A stretch of 64,000 nt of DNA from Pseudoxanthomonas sp. Root65. Its GTDB lineage: Bacteria > Pseudomonadota > Gammaproteobacteria > Xanthomonadales > Xanthomonadaceae. The notes under the pieces were generated by a model. It saw nothing but the letters and a program-made list of their open reading frames with translations, made no database searches and was not told where the DNA came from. This document shows, in pieces, positions 43,871-51,932 of the stretch. Positions within the stretch are counted from its first letter, which is position 1, and each line of letters starts with the position of its first letter. The stretch is taken from the NCBI RefSeq assembly GCF_001427635.1, contig NZ_LMHA01000001.1, forward strand, positions 1,384,318 through 1,448,317, in the 5' to 3' direction. The translations under genes were made by a program, and so were the position numbers.

Positions 43871-45499
43871 TCACCCCAGCGATCGCGCCGTATTGATGAT
43901 GTTGATGCCGTTGAAGCGCGTGGTCGCCGACCCGTGCGAGACTGCCGAGACCTGGCTGGGCTGGCCCTTGCCGTCGAAGAACGAGCCGCCCAGGCGGAAG
44001 TCGCGCGCATCGCAGATGGCGGTGCAGGCGTTCCAGAACTCCGGCGTGCGGATCTGGTAGGCGGCGTCCTCGACCTGGCGGGTCACTGCGCCGTTCCTGA
44101 TCTCGAAGTACAGCTGGCCGCCGAACTGGGCGTTGTAGCGCTGCTGGTCGATGGAATACGAACCGCGACCGTGGATGTAGAGGCCGTTCTCCACGTCCTT
44201 CACCATTTCCGCCACGGTCAGCGGCGTCTTACCCGGCGCCAGCGACACGTTGGCCATGCGCTGGAACTGCACGCTGCTCCACGAATCGGCGTAGCTGCAG
44301 CCGTGCGAGGCGTCTTCTCCGAGGAGATGCACCTCGTCGCGCGTGGCCTGGTAGTTGACCAGCACGCCGTCCTTCACCAGGTCCCAGCGGCGGGTCTTCA
44401 CGCCTTCGTCGTCGTAGCCGACGGCACCGAGACTGCGCGGCTCGATCTTGTCGGCGGTGAAGGTGACGATCGGGCTGCCCCACTGGAAGCGCTGCTCGCG
44501 CTTGTCCAGCGTGGCGAAGCTGGTGCCGGCGTAGTTGGCCTCGTAGCCGAGCACGCGGTCCAGCTCCAGCGGATGGCCGACGTTCTCGTGGATGGTCAGG
44601 AACAGGTTGGACGGGTCCAGCACCAGGTCGCACTTGCCGGGTTTGACCGACGGCGCGGTCAGCTTGGCGCGCGCCTGCCTGGCCGCCGCCACGATGTCCT
44701 CGCGCAGGTCGTACGACGCGCCGTACGCGACCACGCCGCCGGGCAGCGCGATCTTGTCGGCGGGATTCGCGTCCAGGTACTCGTAGCCCATGCCCATCGG
44801 CGCGGACAGGCCATCGCGGGTCTTGAACTTGCCGGTCGCCTTGTCCACCACCGTCACCGTGAAGGGCACCCAGATGCGGTGCACGTCCTGGTCGATGTAG
44901 GAGCCGTCGGTGCTGGCGAAATACTTCTGCTCGTTGATGACGAACATGCGCGAGGCGGCGAAGCTGGCGCCGGCCGACAACGCGGTGGCGTTGGCGCCCA
45001 GCAGCAAGTCCACCTTCTCCTCCACCGGCACCGCCATCGCGTTCTTCACGATCGGGGTGCGCCACGCTACCTCGCCCACGCCCTTCAAGGGCGCCAGCTG
45101 TACCGGCTTGCCCTGGATGCGCGCATTGGCGCGGGCGATGGCCACGGCCTGGCGTGCCGCCGCGGCCACGCCGTCGGGCGTCTGCTCGTGGGTCGCCGCG
45201 AAGCCCCACGCGCCCTGTGCGATCACGCGCACGCCGACGCCGGAGGATTCGGTGTTCACCACGTTCTGCACCTTGTCCTCGCGCGTGATCAGCGACTGCC
45301 GCAGGTAGCGGCCGATGCGCACGTCGGCGTAGGTCGCGCCCGCGGCCGTTGCGGCGGCGAGCGCGGCGTCGGCCAGACGCTTCTTCTTTGCCGCGTCACC
45401 CGGTTCCAGCAGGGCCTCGGCGGCGATCACGCGCGTGCCGGGCAGGGCCAGCCCGGCGATAGTCAGGCCGCCGAAGGCAAGGAAGTCGCGTCGCTGCAT
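43871..45499 (-). CDS. Tat-exported TldD-like zinc metalloprotease (copy 2)
   Basis: A 542-residue paralogue of the gene at 41934-43568, with the same plan: Tat signal MQRRDFLAFGGLTIAGLALP, family segment VRIGRYLRQSLITREDKVQNVVNTESSG, zinc motif HENVGH in FLTIHENVGHPLELDRV, and C-terminal GGSFFDGKGQPSQVSAVSHG. Starting with a normal ATG, it is the first gene of the minus-strand series that runs down to DUF4159 and MoxR. Because only one TldE-like gene is present, either both copies share it, or one copy acts alone or pairs with the other. An envelope role (peptide processing or degradation) is inferred from the signal. Confidence 0.9.
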   Translation of the reverse strand: MQRRDFLAFGGLTIAGLALPGTRVIAAEALLEPGDAAKKKRLADAALAAATAAGATYADVRIGRYLRQSLITREDKVQNVVNTESSGVGVRVIAQGAWGFAATHEQTPDGVAAAARQAVAIARANARIQGKPVQLAPLKGVGEVAWRTPIVKNAMAVPVEEKVDLLLGANATALSAGASFAASRMFVINEQKYFASTDGSYIDQDVHRIWVPFTVTVVDKATGKFKTRDGLSAPMGMGYEYLDANPADKIALPGGVVAYGASYDLREDIVAAARQARAKLTAPSVKPGKCDLVLDPSNLFLTIHENVGHPLELDRVLGYEANYAGTSFATLDKREQRFQWGSPIVTFTADKIEPRSLGAVGYDDEGVKTRRWDLVKDGVLVNYQATRDEVHLLGEDASHGCSYADSWSSVQFQRMANVSLAPGKTPLTVAEMVKDVENGLYIHGRGSYSIDQQRYNAQFGGQLYFEIRNGAVTRQVEDAAYQIRTPEFWNACTAICDARDFRLGGSFFDGKGQPSQVSAVSHGSATTRFNGINIINTARSLG

Positions 45500-45624
45500 G
45501 GATCGGGTCCGGAAACGGAAGCCCCCGGACTGTCGTCGGCACGCGCCGCAAGGTCAAGTGACGCCGGTCATGCCATGGAGACGTGGTGCACAATGCGGCT
45601 CTTCCCGCACAGGAATCGCCCCGC

Positions 45625-46458
45625 ATGAAATCGCGCCCGCTCGGACGGCCTGAGAACGACGAAGAGCAGCCACGGCTGGCGGTGCTGATCGATGCCGACA
45701 ACGCCCAGCCGGCCGTCATCGAAGGCCTGCTGGCGGAGGTGGCCAAGTACGGCGTGGCCAGCGTCAAGCGTATCTACGGCGACTTCACCAGCACCCGCAT
45801 GACGCAGTGGAAGCAGGCGCTGCTGAAGCATTCGATCAACCCGGTGCAGCAGTTCGCCTACACCAGCGGCAAGAACGCCACCGACAGTTCGCTGATCATC
45901 GATGCGATGGACCTGATGTACACGCGCCGCTTCGATGGCGTCTGCCTGGTCTCCAGCGACAGCGATTTCACCCGCCTGGCCCAGCGCCTGCGCGAGGAGG
46001 GGCTGACCGTCTACGGCTTCGGCGAGCGCAAGACGCCGGATGCCTTCGTGCAGGCCTGCGACAAGTTCATCTATGTGGAAGTGCTGCGCAGCGAAGTGCC
46101 GGCATCGTCTGCGCCGCCCCCGCCGCAGAAACCGGCGAAGAAGACGGCCAGGCCCGCAGCGAAGAAGCCGGCCGCACAGGCCGAGCCGACCGCCGCGCCG
46201 GTGGTGGAGCAGGGCAAGCACGAATCGCTGCCGCTGCGGCTGATCCGTCAGGCCATCGAGGAGGCCAGCGATGACCAGGGCTGGGCCTTCCTGGGCAGCG
46301 TCGGCAGCTATCTCAGCAAGGTGCGTCCCGATTTCGACACCCGGCTGTACGGCCACAAGAAGCTCAGCGACCTGATGAAGGCGCATCCGCGCCACTTCAC
46401 CGTCGAGGAGCGGGCGGGCGAGGGCGGCGCGAAGCGCTTCTATGTACGGGCCGCGTAG
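45625..46458 (+). CDS. NYN-domain RNase-like protein with a C-terminal LOTUS/OST-HTH domain
   Basis: A 277-residue cytoplasmic protein. The NYN (PIN-like) nuclease domain at about 10-150 has LAVLIDADNAQP, GDFTSTRMTQWKQALLK, KNATDSSLIIDAMDLMY and LVSSDSDFTRLAQRLREEG, with the acidic residues that bind the catalytic metal. A Lys/Pro/Ala linker (about 163-200) leads to a C-terminal OST-HTH/LOTUS domain (about 205-270, LRLIRQAIEEASDDQGWAFLGSVGSYL), an RNA-binding fold. Such LabA-like proteins are expected to cut or bind structured RNA. The ATG at 45625 is chosen over an upstream GTG, with AGGA about ten bases away. Its stop TAG is inside a GTAG repeat. Confidence 0.88.
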   Translation: MKSRPLGRPENDEEQPRLAVLIDADNAQPAVIEGLLAEVAKYGVASVKRIYGDFTSTRMTQWKQALLKHSINPVQQFAYTSGKNATDSSLIIDAMDLMYTRRFDGVCLVSSDSDFTRLAQRLREEGLTVYGFGERKTPDAFVQACDKFIYVEVLRSEVPASSAPPPPQKPAKKTARPAAKKPAAQAEPTAAPVVEQGKHESLPLRLIRQAIEEASDDQGWAFLGSVGSYLSKVRPDFDTRLYGHKKLSDLMKAHPRHFTVEERAGEGGAKRFYVRAA

Positions 46459-46526
46459 CGTGCGCCACGCGCACGACACCGGGGTGCCGGAAGAATCGAG
46501 AGGTCGTGCGCGCGGCGCACGCTACG
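46454..46526. repeat. GTAG-type REP inverted pair, family B
   Basis: CGTAGCGTGCGCCACGCGCA at the left and GTGCGCGCGGCGCACGCTACG at the right form an inverted pair, as at 137-239. The left GTAG holds the stop of the NYN gene and the right arm ends four bases before the ATG of the next gene, so the element occupies practically the whole intergenic space. Confidence 0.88.
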
Positions 46527-46530
46527 TCGC

Positions 46531-47130
46531 ATGAGCAAGCCGTTCGCGCCGTCCTGCGAGCGCAACCAGGGACCGATCCTGGAGGTGTTGCAACGCCACG
46601 TCGGCGACAGCCGGCGCGTGCTCGAAGTCGGCAGCGGCACCGGCCAGCATGCGGTGCACTTCGCCGTGGCGATGCCGTGGCTGATCTGGCAGTGCAGCGA
46701 CCGGGCGGACAACCTGCCCGGCATCGCGCTGTGGCTCGACGAAGCCGCGTTGGGGAATACGCCGGCCGCCCTGGAACTGGATGTCGACGGCCGCTGGCCC
46801 GCCGCGACCTTCGATACCGTCTTCACCGCCAACAGCCTGCACATCATGGGCTGGCCGCAGGTCGAGGCGTTCTTCGCCGGCGTCGGCAAGGTGCTCCAGG
46901 AAGACGGCCCGCTGATCGTCTACGGCCCCTTCAACTACGGCGGCGACTTCACCAGCGACAGCAACCGCGCCTTCGAGCAGTGGCTGAAAGACCGCGATCC
47001 TGCGTCGGGCATCCGCGACGTCGAGGCCGTCGATGCGCTGGCGCGCGAGATCGGCCTGGTGCTCGTCGAGGACAACGCCATGCCGGCCAACAACCGCTGT
47101 CTGGTCTGGCGCCGGCGGAAATTCCTGTAG
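46531..47130 (+). CDS. DUF938 family SAM-dependent methyltransferase-like protein
   Basis: A 199-residue protein of the DUF938 family (homologous to eukaryotic METTL26). The N-terminal SCERNQGPILEVLQRHV and the SAM-binding motif RVLEVGSGTGQHAVHFAVAMP are typical, as are FTANSLHIMGWPQVEAFFAGVGKVL and YGPFNYGGDFTSDSNRAFEQWL. The substrate is not known. It is squeezed between two repeats: the ATG follows the family B pair by four bases, and the TAG stop is part of the GTAG that opens the family A element. No ribosome-binding site is visible because the repeat occupies that place, so initiation may be weak or use the structured leader. Confidence 0.88.
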   Translation: MSKPFAPSCERNQGPILEVLQRHVGDSRRVLEVGSGTGQHAVHFAVAMPWLIWQCSDRADNLPGIALWLDEAALGNTPAALELDVDGRWPAATFDTVFTANSLHIMGWPQVEAFFAGVGKVLQEDGPLIVYGPFNYGGDFTSDSNRAFEQWLKDRDPASGIRDVEAVDALAREIGLVLVEDNAMPANNRCLVWRRRKFL

Positions 47131-47300
47131 GAGCGAGGTGAGTCGCGACCGCGGATCGGACGCCTTCATTCGACACGAATAAAGGCGAAAGAAGCGGATC
47201 GAAAACGAACGCACTCAACGTGCTTGATCGGCATTTGTCCGCTCTGATCCGTGTCGAAAGGTTTCTGCAGGGTAGCGTTCGCGACTGACGTCGCTCCCAC
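47126..47300. repeat. REP inverted pair, family A (degenerate, long spacer)
   Basis: TGTAGGAGCGAGGTGAGTCG at 47126 and GCGACTGACGTCGCTCCCAC ending at 47300 are inverted relatives. The spacer of about 130 bases includes another weak inverted repeat (CGACACG / CGTGTCG) and no credible gene. The left arm begins in GTAG and provides the methyltransferase stop codon. Confidence 0.8.
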
Positions 47301-47324
47301 GGACTCCAGAAAGTGTCTGGGCAT

Positions 47325-47346
47325 TGTGCGCATGGCGCACGCTACG
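47325..47346. repeat. Single GTAG-type REP, family B
   Basis: GTGCGCATGGCGCACGCTAC is the inverted arm alone, without its partner, directly after the family A element and before the terminator. The hairpin GTGCGC-ATG-GCGCAC is perfect. Confidence 0.85.
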
Positions 47347-47351
47347 CAAAC

Positions 47352-47377
47352 AAAAACCCCGCCGGAGCGGGGTTTTG
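47352..47377. terminator. Bidirectional rho-independent terminator
   Basis: AAAAACCCCGC-CGGA-GCGGGGTTTT: an 11-base stem with A-rich and T-rich flanks on both sides, located right between convergent genes (DUF938 and the ferredoxin oxidoreductase). It should stop transcription from either direction. Confidence 0.92.
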
Positions 47378-47380
47378 TTG

Positions 47381-50300
47381 TTATGCCGCCTGCACGATGT
47401 GCAGCGACTTCGGGTTGCGCCACAGACCGAGCAGTTCCGCCTCGCGCGCCTTGGCGGCGTGCAGGTGCTTCTCCTTGACGTGGCCGTAGCCGCGGATATG
47501 CTCGGGGATGCTGGCGATCTCCACCGCCAGACCCAGCTTGTCCGCATCCAGCGCGGCCAGCAGCTCATCGATGGTGTTGGCGTAGTCGGCGATCAGCTGG
47601 CGCTCGCCCTTACGCTCGTCGGTGTAGCCGAACACGTCGAAGGTGCCGCCGCGCAGGAAGCGCAGCTTCGCCAGCAGGCCGAAGGCCTTGAACATCCACG
47701 GGCCGTATTCCTTCTTCATCAGGCGGCCGTGCGCGTCCTTCTTGGCGAACAGCGGCGGTGCCAAGTGGAAGTGCACCTGGTAGTCGCCGTCGAACTGCTG
47801 CTGCAGGCGGCGCTGGAAGTCGCCGCTGGTGTACAGGCGCGCCACTTCGTACTCGTCCTTGTACGCCATCAGCTTGAAGAAGTAGCGGGCCACCGCCTCG
47901 GTCAGGGCGGTCGAGCCGGGTGCCTTGATGTTCTCGGCCGAGCGCACCTTCGCCACCAGGTCGGTGTAGCGGCGCGCGTAGGCGGCGTCCTGGTACTCGG
48001 TGAGGAAGGCCGAGCGGCGCGCGACCAGTTCGTCCAGCGAGCGCGACAGCCGCAGGTCGTCCAGTGGCAGGAAGGCGACGTTGTCGCCGCTGCCCGCACC
48101 GTTGTCCGGCAGGCCGCGCAGCTCGCTCTCGTTGCCCGGGTTGCGCGGCGCGGCATTGGCGCCCCACTCGGTGCTTTCCCACTCGCCCGGCGGCAGGATC
48201 TGCAGGGTGCCCGGGGTGCGCTCGCTCTCGGTCTGCGTGTTGTGGATCAGGCCGGCGGCCTCCTGCACGGCGAGCGGATTCACCACCGCCAGACGACCCC
48301 AGGCGAAGGCGGTCTTGTTCATCTCGATGGCGGCGCCGTTGAGCTCGACCGCGCGCATGATGGCGTCGTAGGAGATCGGTACCAGGCCCTGCTGCCAGGC
48401 GTAGCCGAGCATGAAGAGGTTGCTGGCGATCGCGTCGCCCATCAGCGCGGTCGCCACCTGGGTGGCGTCGACCAGCATCGGTTCGCGGCCGCCGAGGGCG
48501 ACCTTCACGCCGGCGACGATGTCGTTGGCCGGGAACTGCATGTCCGGATGGGTGGTGAACGTGCCCGGCATGGCCTCGTAGGTGTTCAGCACCACCTGCG
48601 AGCGCTCGCCGCGCACCTTCGACAGCACCCAGTAGTCGTTGACCACCACCATGTCGCAGCCCAGCACCAGGTCGGCCTCGCCGGCGGCGATGCGCACGGC
48701 GTGGATGTCTTCCGGCGTGCGCGCGATGCGGATGTGCGTGGTCACCGCGCCGCCCTTCTGCGCCAGGCCGGTCTGGTCGAGCACGCTGGCGCCCTTGCCC
48801 TCCAGGTGGCCAGCCATGCCGAGCAGCGCGCCGATGGTCACCACGCCGGTACCGCCGACGCCGGTGATCAGGATGTTCCAGGGCTGGTCGAGGTTGGACT
48901 TGAACGTCGGCGCCGGCAGCGCGGCCAGCAGGTCGGCGGCGTTCGCCTTCTTGCCCTTGCGCGGCGTGCCGCCGTGCACGGTGACGAAGCTGGGGCAGAA
49001 GCCGTCGACGCAGCGGAAGTCCTTGTTGCAGTTCGACTGGTCGATCTCGCGCTTGCGGCCGAACTCGGTTTCCTTCGGCAGCACCGACACGCAGAAGCTC
49101 TTCACGCCGCAGTCGCCGCAGCCTTCGCAGACCAGCGTGTTGACCATCGTGCGCTTGGCCGGATCCGGCAGCTTGCCGCGCTTGCGGCGGCGGCGCTTCT
49201 CGGTGGCGCAGACCTGGTCGTAGATCAGGATGGAGACGCCCCTCACCTCGCGCAGGCGGCGCTGCACGTCGTCCAGCTCTGCGCGGTCGAAGAATTCCAC
49301 GCCGCTGGGGAACAGCTCGCGCTTGCTCCACTTGCGCACGTCGTCGCTGACCACGACGATCGTGTCCACGCCTTCCGACCGCATCATGTGCGCGATCTGC
49401 GGCACCGACAGCGTACCGTCCACCGGCTGGCCGCCGGTCATCGCCACCGCGTCGTTGTAGAGGATCTTGTAGGTGATGTTCACCCCGGTGGCCACCGACT
49501 GGCGCACCGCCAGCGAGCCCGAGTGGAAGAACGTGCCGTCGCCCAGGTTCTGGAAGACGTGTTCGGTCTCGGTGAACGGTGCCTGCCCCGACCACGTCAC
49601 GCCTTCGCCGCCCATGTGGGTGAAGGTGTCGGTGTTGCGGTCCATCCACGTGACCATGTAGTGGCAACCGATGCCGCCGAGCGCGCGCGAACCTTCCGGC
49701 ACCACCGTTGAGGTGTTGTGCGGGCAGCCGCTGCAGTAGTGCGGCACGCGCGGGAAGTTGGCGCGCGGCAGCGCCATTTCGGCTTCCTTCTCCTCCATCC
49801 AGCGCAGGCGCTGTTCGATGGATTCCGTCGTGAAGAAGCGCTGGATGCGGCGCCCGATCACGCCGGCGATCGTCGCCGGGGTCAGCTCGCCGGTGGACGG
49901 CAGGATCCACTCGCCGGCCTCGTCGTACTTGCCGACGATGGACGGGCGCGTGCCCGCATTCGCCGGCCAGTTGTAGAAGTACTCCTTCATCTGCCGCTCG
50001 ATGAAGGCCCGCTTCTCCTCCACCACGACGATGTCTTCCAGGCCCTTGGCGAACTCGGTGATGCCCACCGGTTCCAGCGGCCAGGTCATGCCCACCTTGT
50101 AGACGCGGATGCCGATGTCGGCGCAGGCCTGTTCGTCCAGGCCCAGGTATTCCAGCGCCTGCAGCACGTCCAGATAGCTCTTGCCGGTGGTGACGATACC
50201 CAGCCGTGCACGCGGCGAATCCAGCACGATCCGGTCAACGCCGTTGGCGCGCGCAAACGCCTGCGCCGCCGCCACCGCGTATTTGTGCAGGCGCATTTCC

Positions 50301-51091
50301 TGGTCGAGCGGCGGATTCGGCCAGCGGATGTTGAGGCCGCCGGCCGGCATGGCGAAATCTTCCGGCATCACGATCTGCCGCGCGAACGGATCCACCTGCA
50401 CGGACGCCGACGACTCCACCGTCTCGGCGATCGTCTTGAAGCCGATCCATCGGCCGGTGTAGCGGCTCATCGCCCAGCCCACCAGGCCCAGGTCGAGGAT
50501 GTCCTGCACGCCGGCCGGGTTCAGCACCGGCATCATCGCGCTGACGAATTCGTCTTCCGAGCCATGCGGCAGCGTCGAGCTGCGGCAGTTGTGGTCGTCC
50601 GCCGCCAGCGCCAGCACGCCGCCGAACTTCGAGGTGCCGGCCGCGTTGCCGTGCTTGAACACGTCGCCGCAGCGGTCCACGCCGGGACCCTTGCCGTACC
50701 ACATGGAATACACGCCATCGACCTTGGCGCCGGGAAAGAGGTTGGTCTGCTGCGTGCCCCACACCATGGTCGCGCCCAGGTCCTCGTTGAGGCCCGGGGT
50801 GAACTTCACGCCCGCCGACTCGAGATGCTTGCGTGCGCGCCACAGCTCCAGGTCGAAGCCGCCCAGCGGCGAGCCGCGGTAGCCGCTGATGAAGCCGGCG
50901 GTGTTGAGGCCTGCGGCCTGGTCGCGCAGGCGCTGCATCAGCGGCAACCGCACCAGCGCCTGCACGCCGCTGAGGTAGATGCGGCCGTCGGTGCGGGTGT
51001 ATTTGTGTTCCAGCGTGTAGTCGCTGTCGATCACCCCGATCTGCGGCATGTTGGCGGAAGAGGGCGAGGTGAGTTCGGCGGTGCTGGTCAT
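47381..51091 (-). CDS. Indolepyruvate ferredoxin oxidoreductase-family fusion protein
   Basis: A 1236-residue fusion of the alpha, beta and gamma parts of 2-oxoacid:ferredoxin oxidoreductase. The N-terminus (about 20-460) carries the pyrimidine/transketolase-like part (NTAGFISGYRGSPLGGFDLEL); the TPP-binding part is at about 460-640 (PHYCSGCPHNTST, GIGCHYM, GGEGVTWSGQAPF); then a cysteine cluster VCEGCGDCGVKSFC; the gamma domain at about 760-950 (ITGVGGTGVVTIGALLG, GLAQKGGAVTTHIRI); and a DUF6537-type C-terminus. It probably decarboxylates aryl- or branched-chain 2-oxoacids oxidatively to acyl-CoA. The ATG at 51091 is preferred, but in-frame upstream starts exist to about 51181. Confidence 0.92.
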   Translation of the reverse strand: MTSTAELTSPSSANMPQIGVIDSDYTLEHKYTRTDGRIYLSGVQALVRLPLMQRLRDQAAGLNTAGFISGYRGSPLGGFDLELWRARKHLESAGVKFTPGLNEDLGATMVWGTQQTNLFPGAKVDGVYSMWYGKGPGVDRCGDVFKHGNAAGTSKFGGVLALAADDHNCRSSTLPHGSEDEFVSAMMPVLNPAGVQDILDLGLVGWAMSRYTGRWIGFKTIAETVESSASVQVDPFARQIVMPEDFAMPAGGLNIRWPNPPLDQEMRLHKYAVAAAQAFARANGVDRIVLDSPRARLGIVTTGKSYLDVLQALEYLGLDEQACADIGIRVYKVGMTWPLEPVGITEFAKGLEDIVVVEEKRAFIERQMKEYFYNWPANAGTRPSIVGKYDEAGEWILPSTGELTPATIAGVIGRRIQRFFTTESIEQRLRWMEEKEAEMALPRANFPRVPHYCSGCPHNTSTVVPEGSRALGGIGCHYMVTWMDRNTDTFTHMGGEGVTWSGQAPFTETEHVFQNLGDGTFFHSGSLAVRQSVATGVNITYKILYNDAVAMTGGQPVDGTLSVPQIAHMMRSEGVDTIVVVSDDVRKWSKRELFPSGVEFFDRAELDDVQRRLREVRGVSILIYDQVCATEKRRRRKRGKLPDPAKRTMVNTLVCEGCGDCGVKSFCVSVLPKETEFGRKREIDQSNCNKDFRCVDGFCPSFVTVHGGTPRKGKKANAADLLAALPAPTFKSNLDQPWNILITGVGGTGVVTIGALLGMAGHLEGKGASVLDQTGLAQKGGAVTTHIRIARTPEDIHAVRIAAGEADLVLGCDMVVVNDYWVLSKVRGERSQVVLNTYEAMPGTFTTHPDMQFPANDIVAGVKVALGGREPMLVDATQVATALMGDAIASNLFMLGYAWQQGLVPISYDAIMRAVELNGAAIEMNKTAFAWGRLAVVNPLAVQEAAGLIHNTQTESERTPGTLQILPPGEWESTEWGANAAPRNPGNESELRGLPDNGAGSGDNVAFLPLDDLRLSRSLDELVARRSAFLTEYQDAAYARRYTDLVAKVRSAENIKAPGSTALTEAVARYFFKLMAYKDEYEVARLYTSGDFQRRLQQQFDGDYQVHFHLAPPLFAKKDAHGRLMKKEYGPWMFKAFGLLAKLRFLRGGTFDVFGYTDERKGERQLIADYANTIDELLAALDADKLGLAVEIASIPEHIRGYGHVKEKHLHAAKAREAELLGLWRNPKSLHIVQAA

Positions 51092-51247
51092 GGCGGGCCC
51101 AAAGCGGCTGGCGTGGCCCGAAAACCCCTCGGGCGTGAAGGCGCGCATTGTAACAGCGGCTTTTTCTGTGACCGTCATCACTCCGCCGTTGTGCGTTGCA
51201 GCGGTTAGGATGGGCGCCGGGGGTTATCGGTAGTCTGGGGGACGTAC

Positions 51248-51880
51248 GTGAAATCCGGTAAGTGCATGCTGCTGGCCGCTGTGCTGGCATCCGTGGTGTT
51301 TTCCGCGCAGGCGCAGACTGTGCCGAAGCCCAAGGAGTTCTATTTCGACGAGGACCGCGCGGCCGTGCCCGTGGTCGCCGTGAGCGGGGTCGAGGGCGAT
51401 GCCCTGGTCGACCAGTTGGTGAAGGCGCGCGAACGGGGTCGCAAGACCATCGAAGCGACCGCGCAGCTGGCGCACATCGCGCTGACCGATGGTCGCGTCG
51501 ATCTTGGCCGCCAGCTCTACCAGCAGGCGCTGGGCAGCGCCCAGACCGGCGGCACCCAGTGGCGTTCGGTCAGTTGGAACTATGGGTGGGACCTGTATCG
51601 CCTGGGCGAATACCCGGCCGCGCTGCAGCAGTGGACGCCGTTGATCGCGGTGGTGGGCGGGGCCTCGTGGGTGCCGCCGACGCTGGCACTGGTGTTGTGG
51701 AAGATGGGGCGCAAGGACGAGGCCGTACAGTGGTACGGCGCGGCCGTGCGTACCGAGCCCCTGCTGTGGACCGACGCACGCAACTACGCCACGTTGCTGC
51801 CCGGGTGGCGTCAGGAAGACCGCGACACGCTGGCCGAAGTGCTCGGCGCCTGGCAGACGAATCCGCCGGTCTGGCCGTAA
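51248..51880 (+). CDS. Secreted TPR-like protein, function unknown
   Basis: A 210-residue exported protein with a signal peptide (CMLLAAVLASVVFSAQAQ, cleavage near residue 22). The mature part is helical and repeat-like: DVDQLV-type segments such as GRKTIEATAQLAHIALTDGRV, LGRQLYQQALGSAQ, WRSVSWNYGWDLYRLGEYPAALQQW and ALVLWKMGRKDEAVQWYGAAVRT look like degenerate tetratricopeptide units. The start codon is GTG at 51248, with GGGGGA six bases before it; an ATG six codons later is possible but would shorten the signal peptide's basic N-region. No neighbour explains its role; it precedes the gamma-glutamyltransferase gene by 52 bases on the same strand. Confidence 0.75.
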   Translation: MKSGKCMLLAAVLASVVFSAQAQTVPKPKEFYFDEDRAAVPVVAVSGVEGDALVDQLVKARERGRKTIEATAQLAHIALTDGRVDLGRQLYQQALGSAQTGGTQWRSVSWNYGWDLYRLGEYPAALQQWTPLIAVVGGASWVPPTLALVLWKMGRKDEAVQWYGAAVRTEPLLWTDARNYATLLPGWRQEDRDTLAEVLGAWQTNPPVWP

Positions 51881-51932
51881 CGCGTAATATCGGCGGGTGA
51901 AGGCGCGCACCGCGCGCCATTCCCTGTCCACG

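Noticed and set aside
41997..45628. Long plus-strand open frames antisense to the two TldD-like genes
   Set aside because: They resemble each other only because the genes beneath are paralogues; composition is low-complexity.
47126..47346. Clustered short repeats considered as a CRISPR array
   Set aside because: The units are inverted and unevenly spaced palindromes, with no regular direct repeat or spacer and no cas genes.
47324..49711. Open frame of 795 codons antisense to the ferredoxin oxidoreductase
   Set aside because: Includes a REP element and a terminator; no signature.
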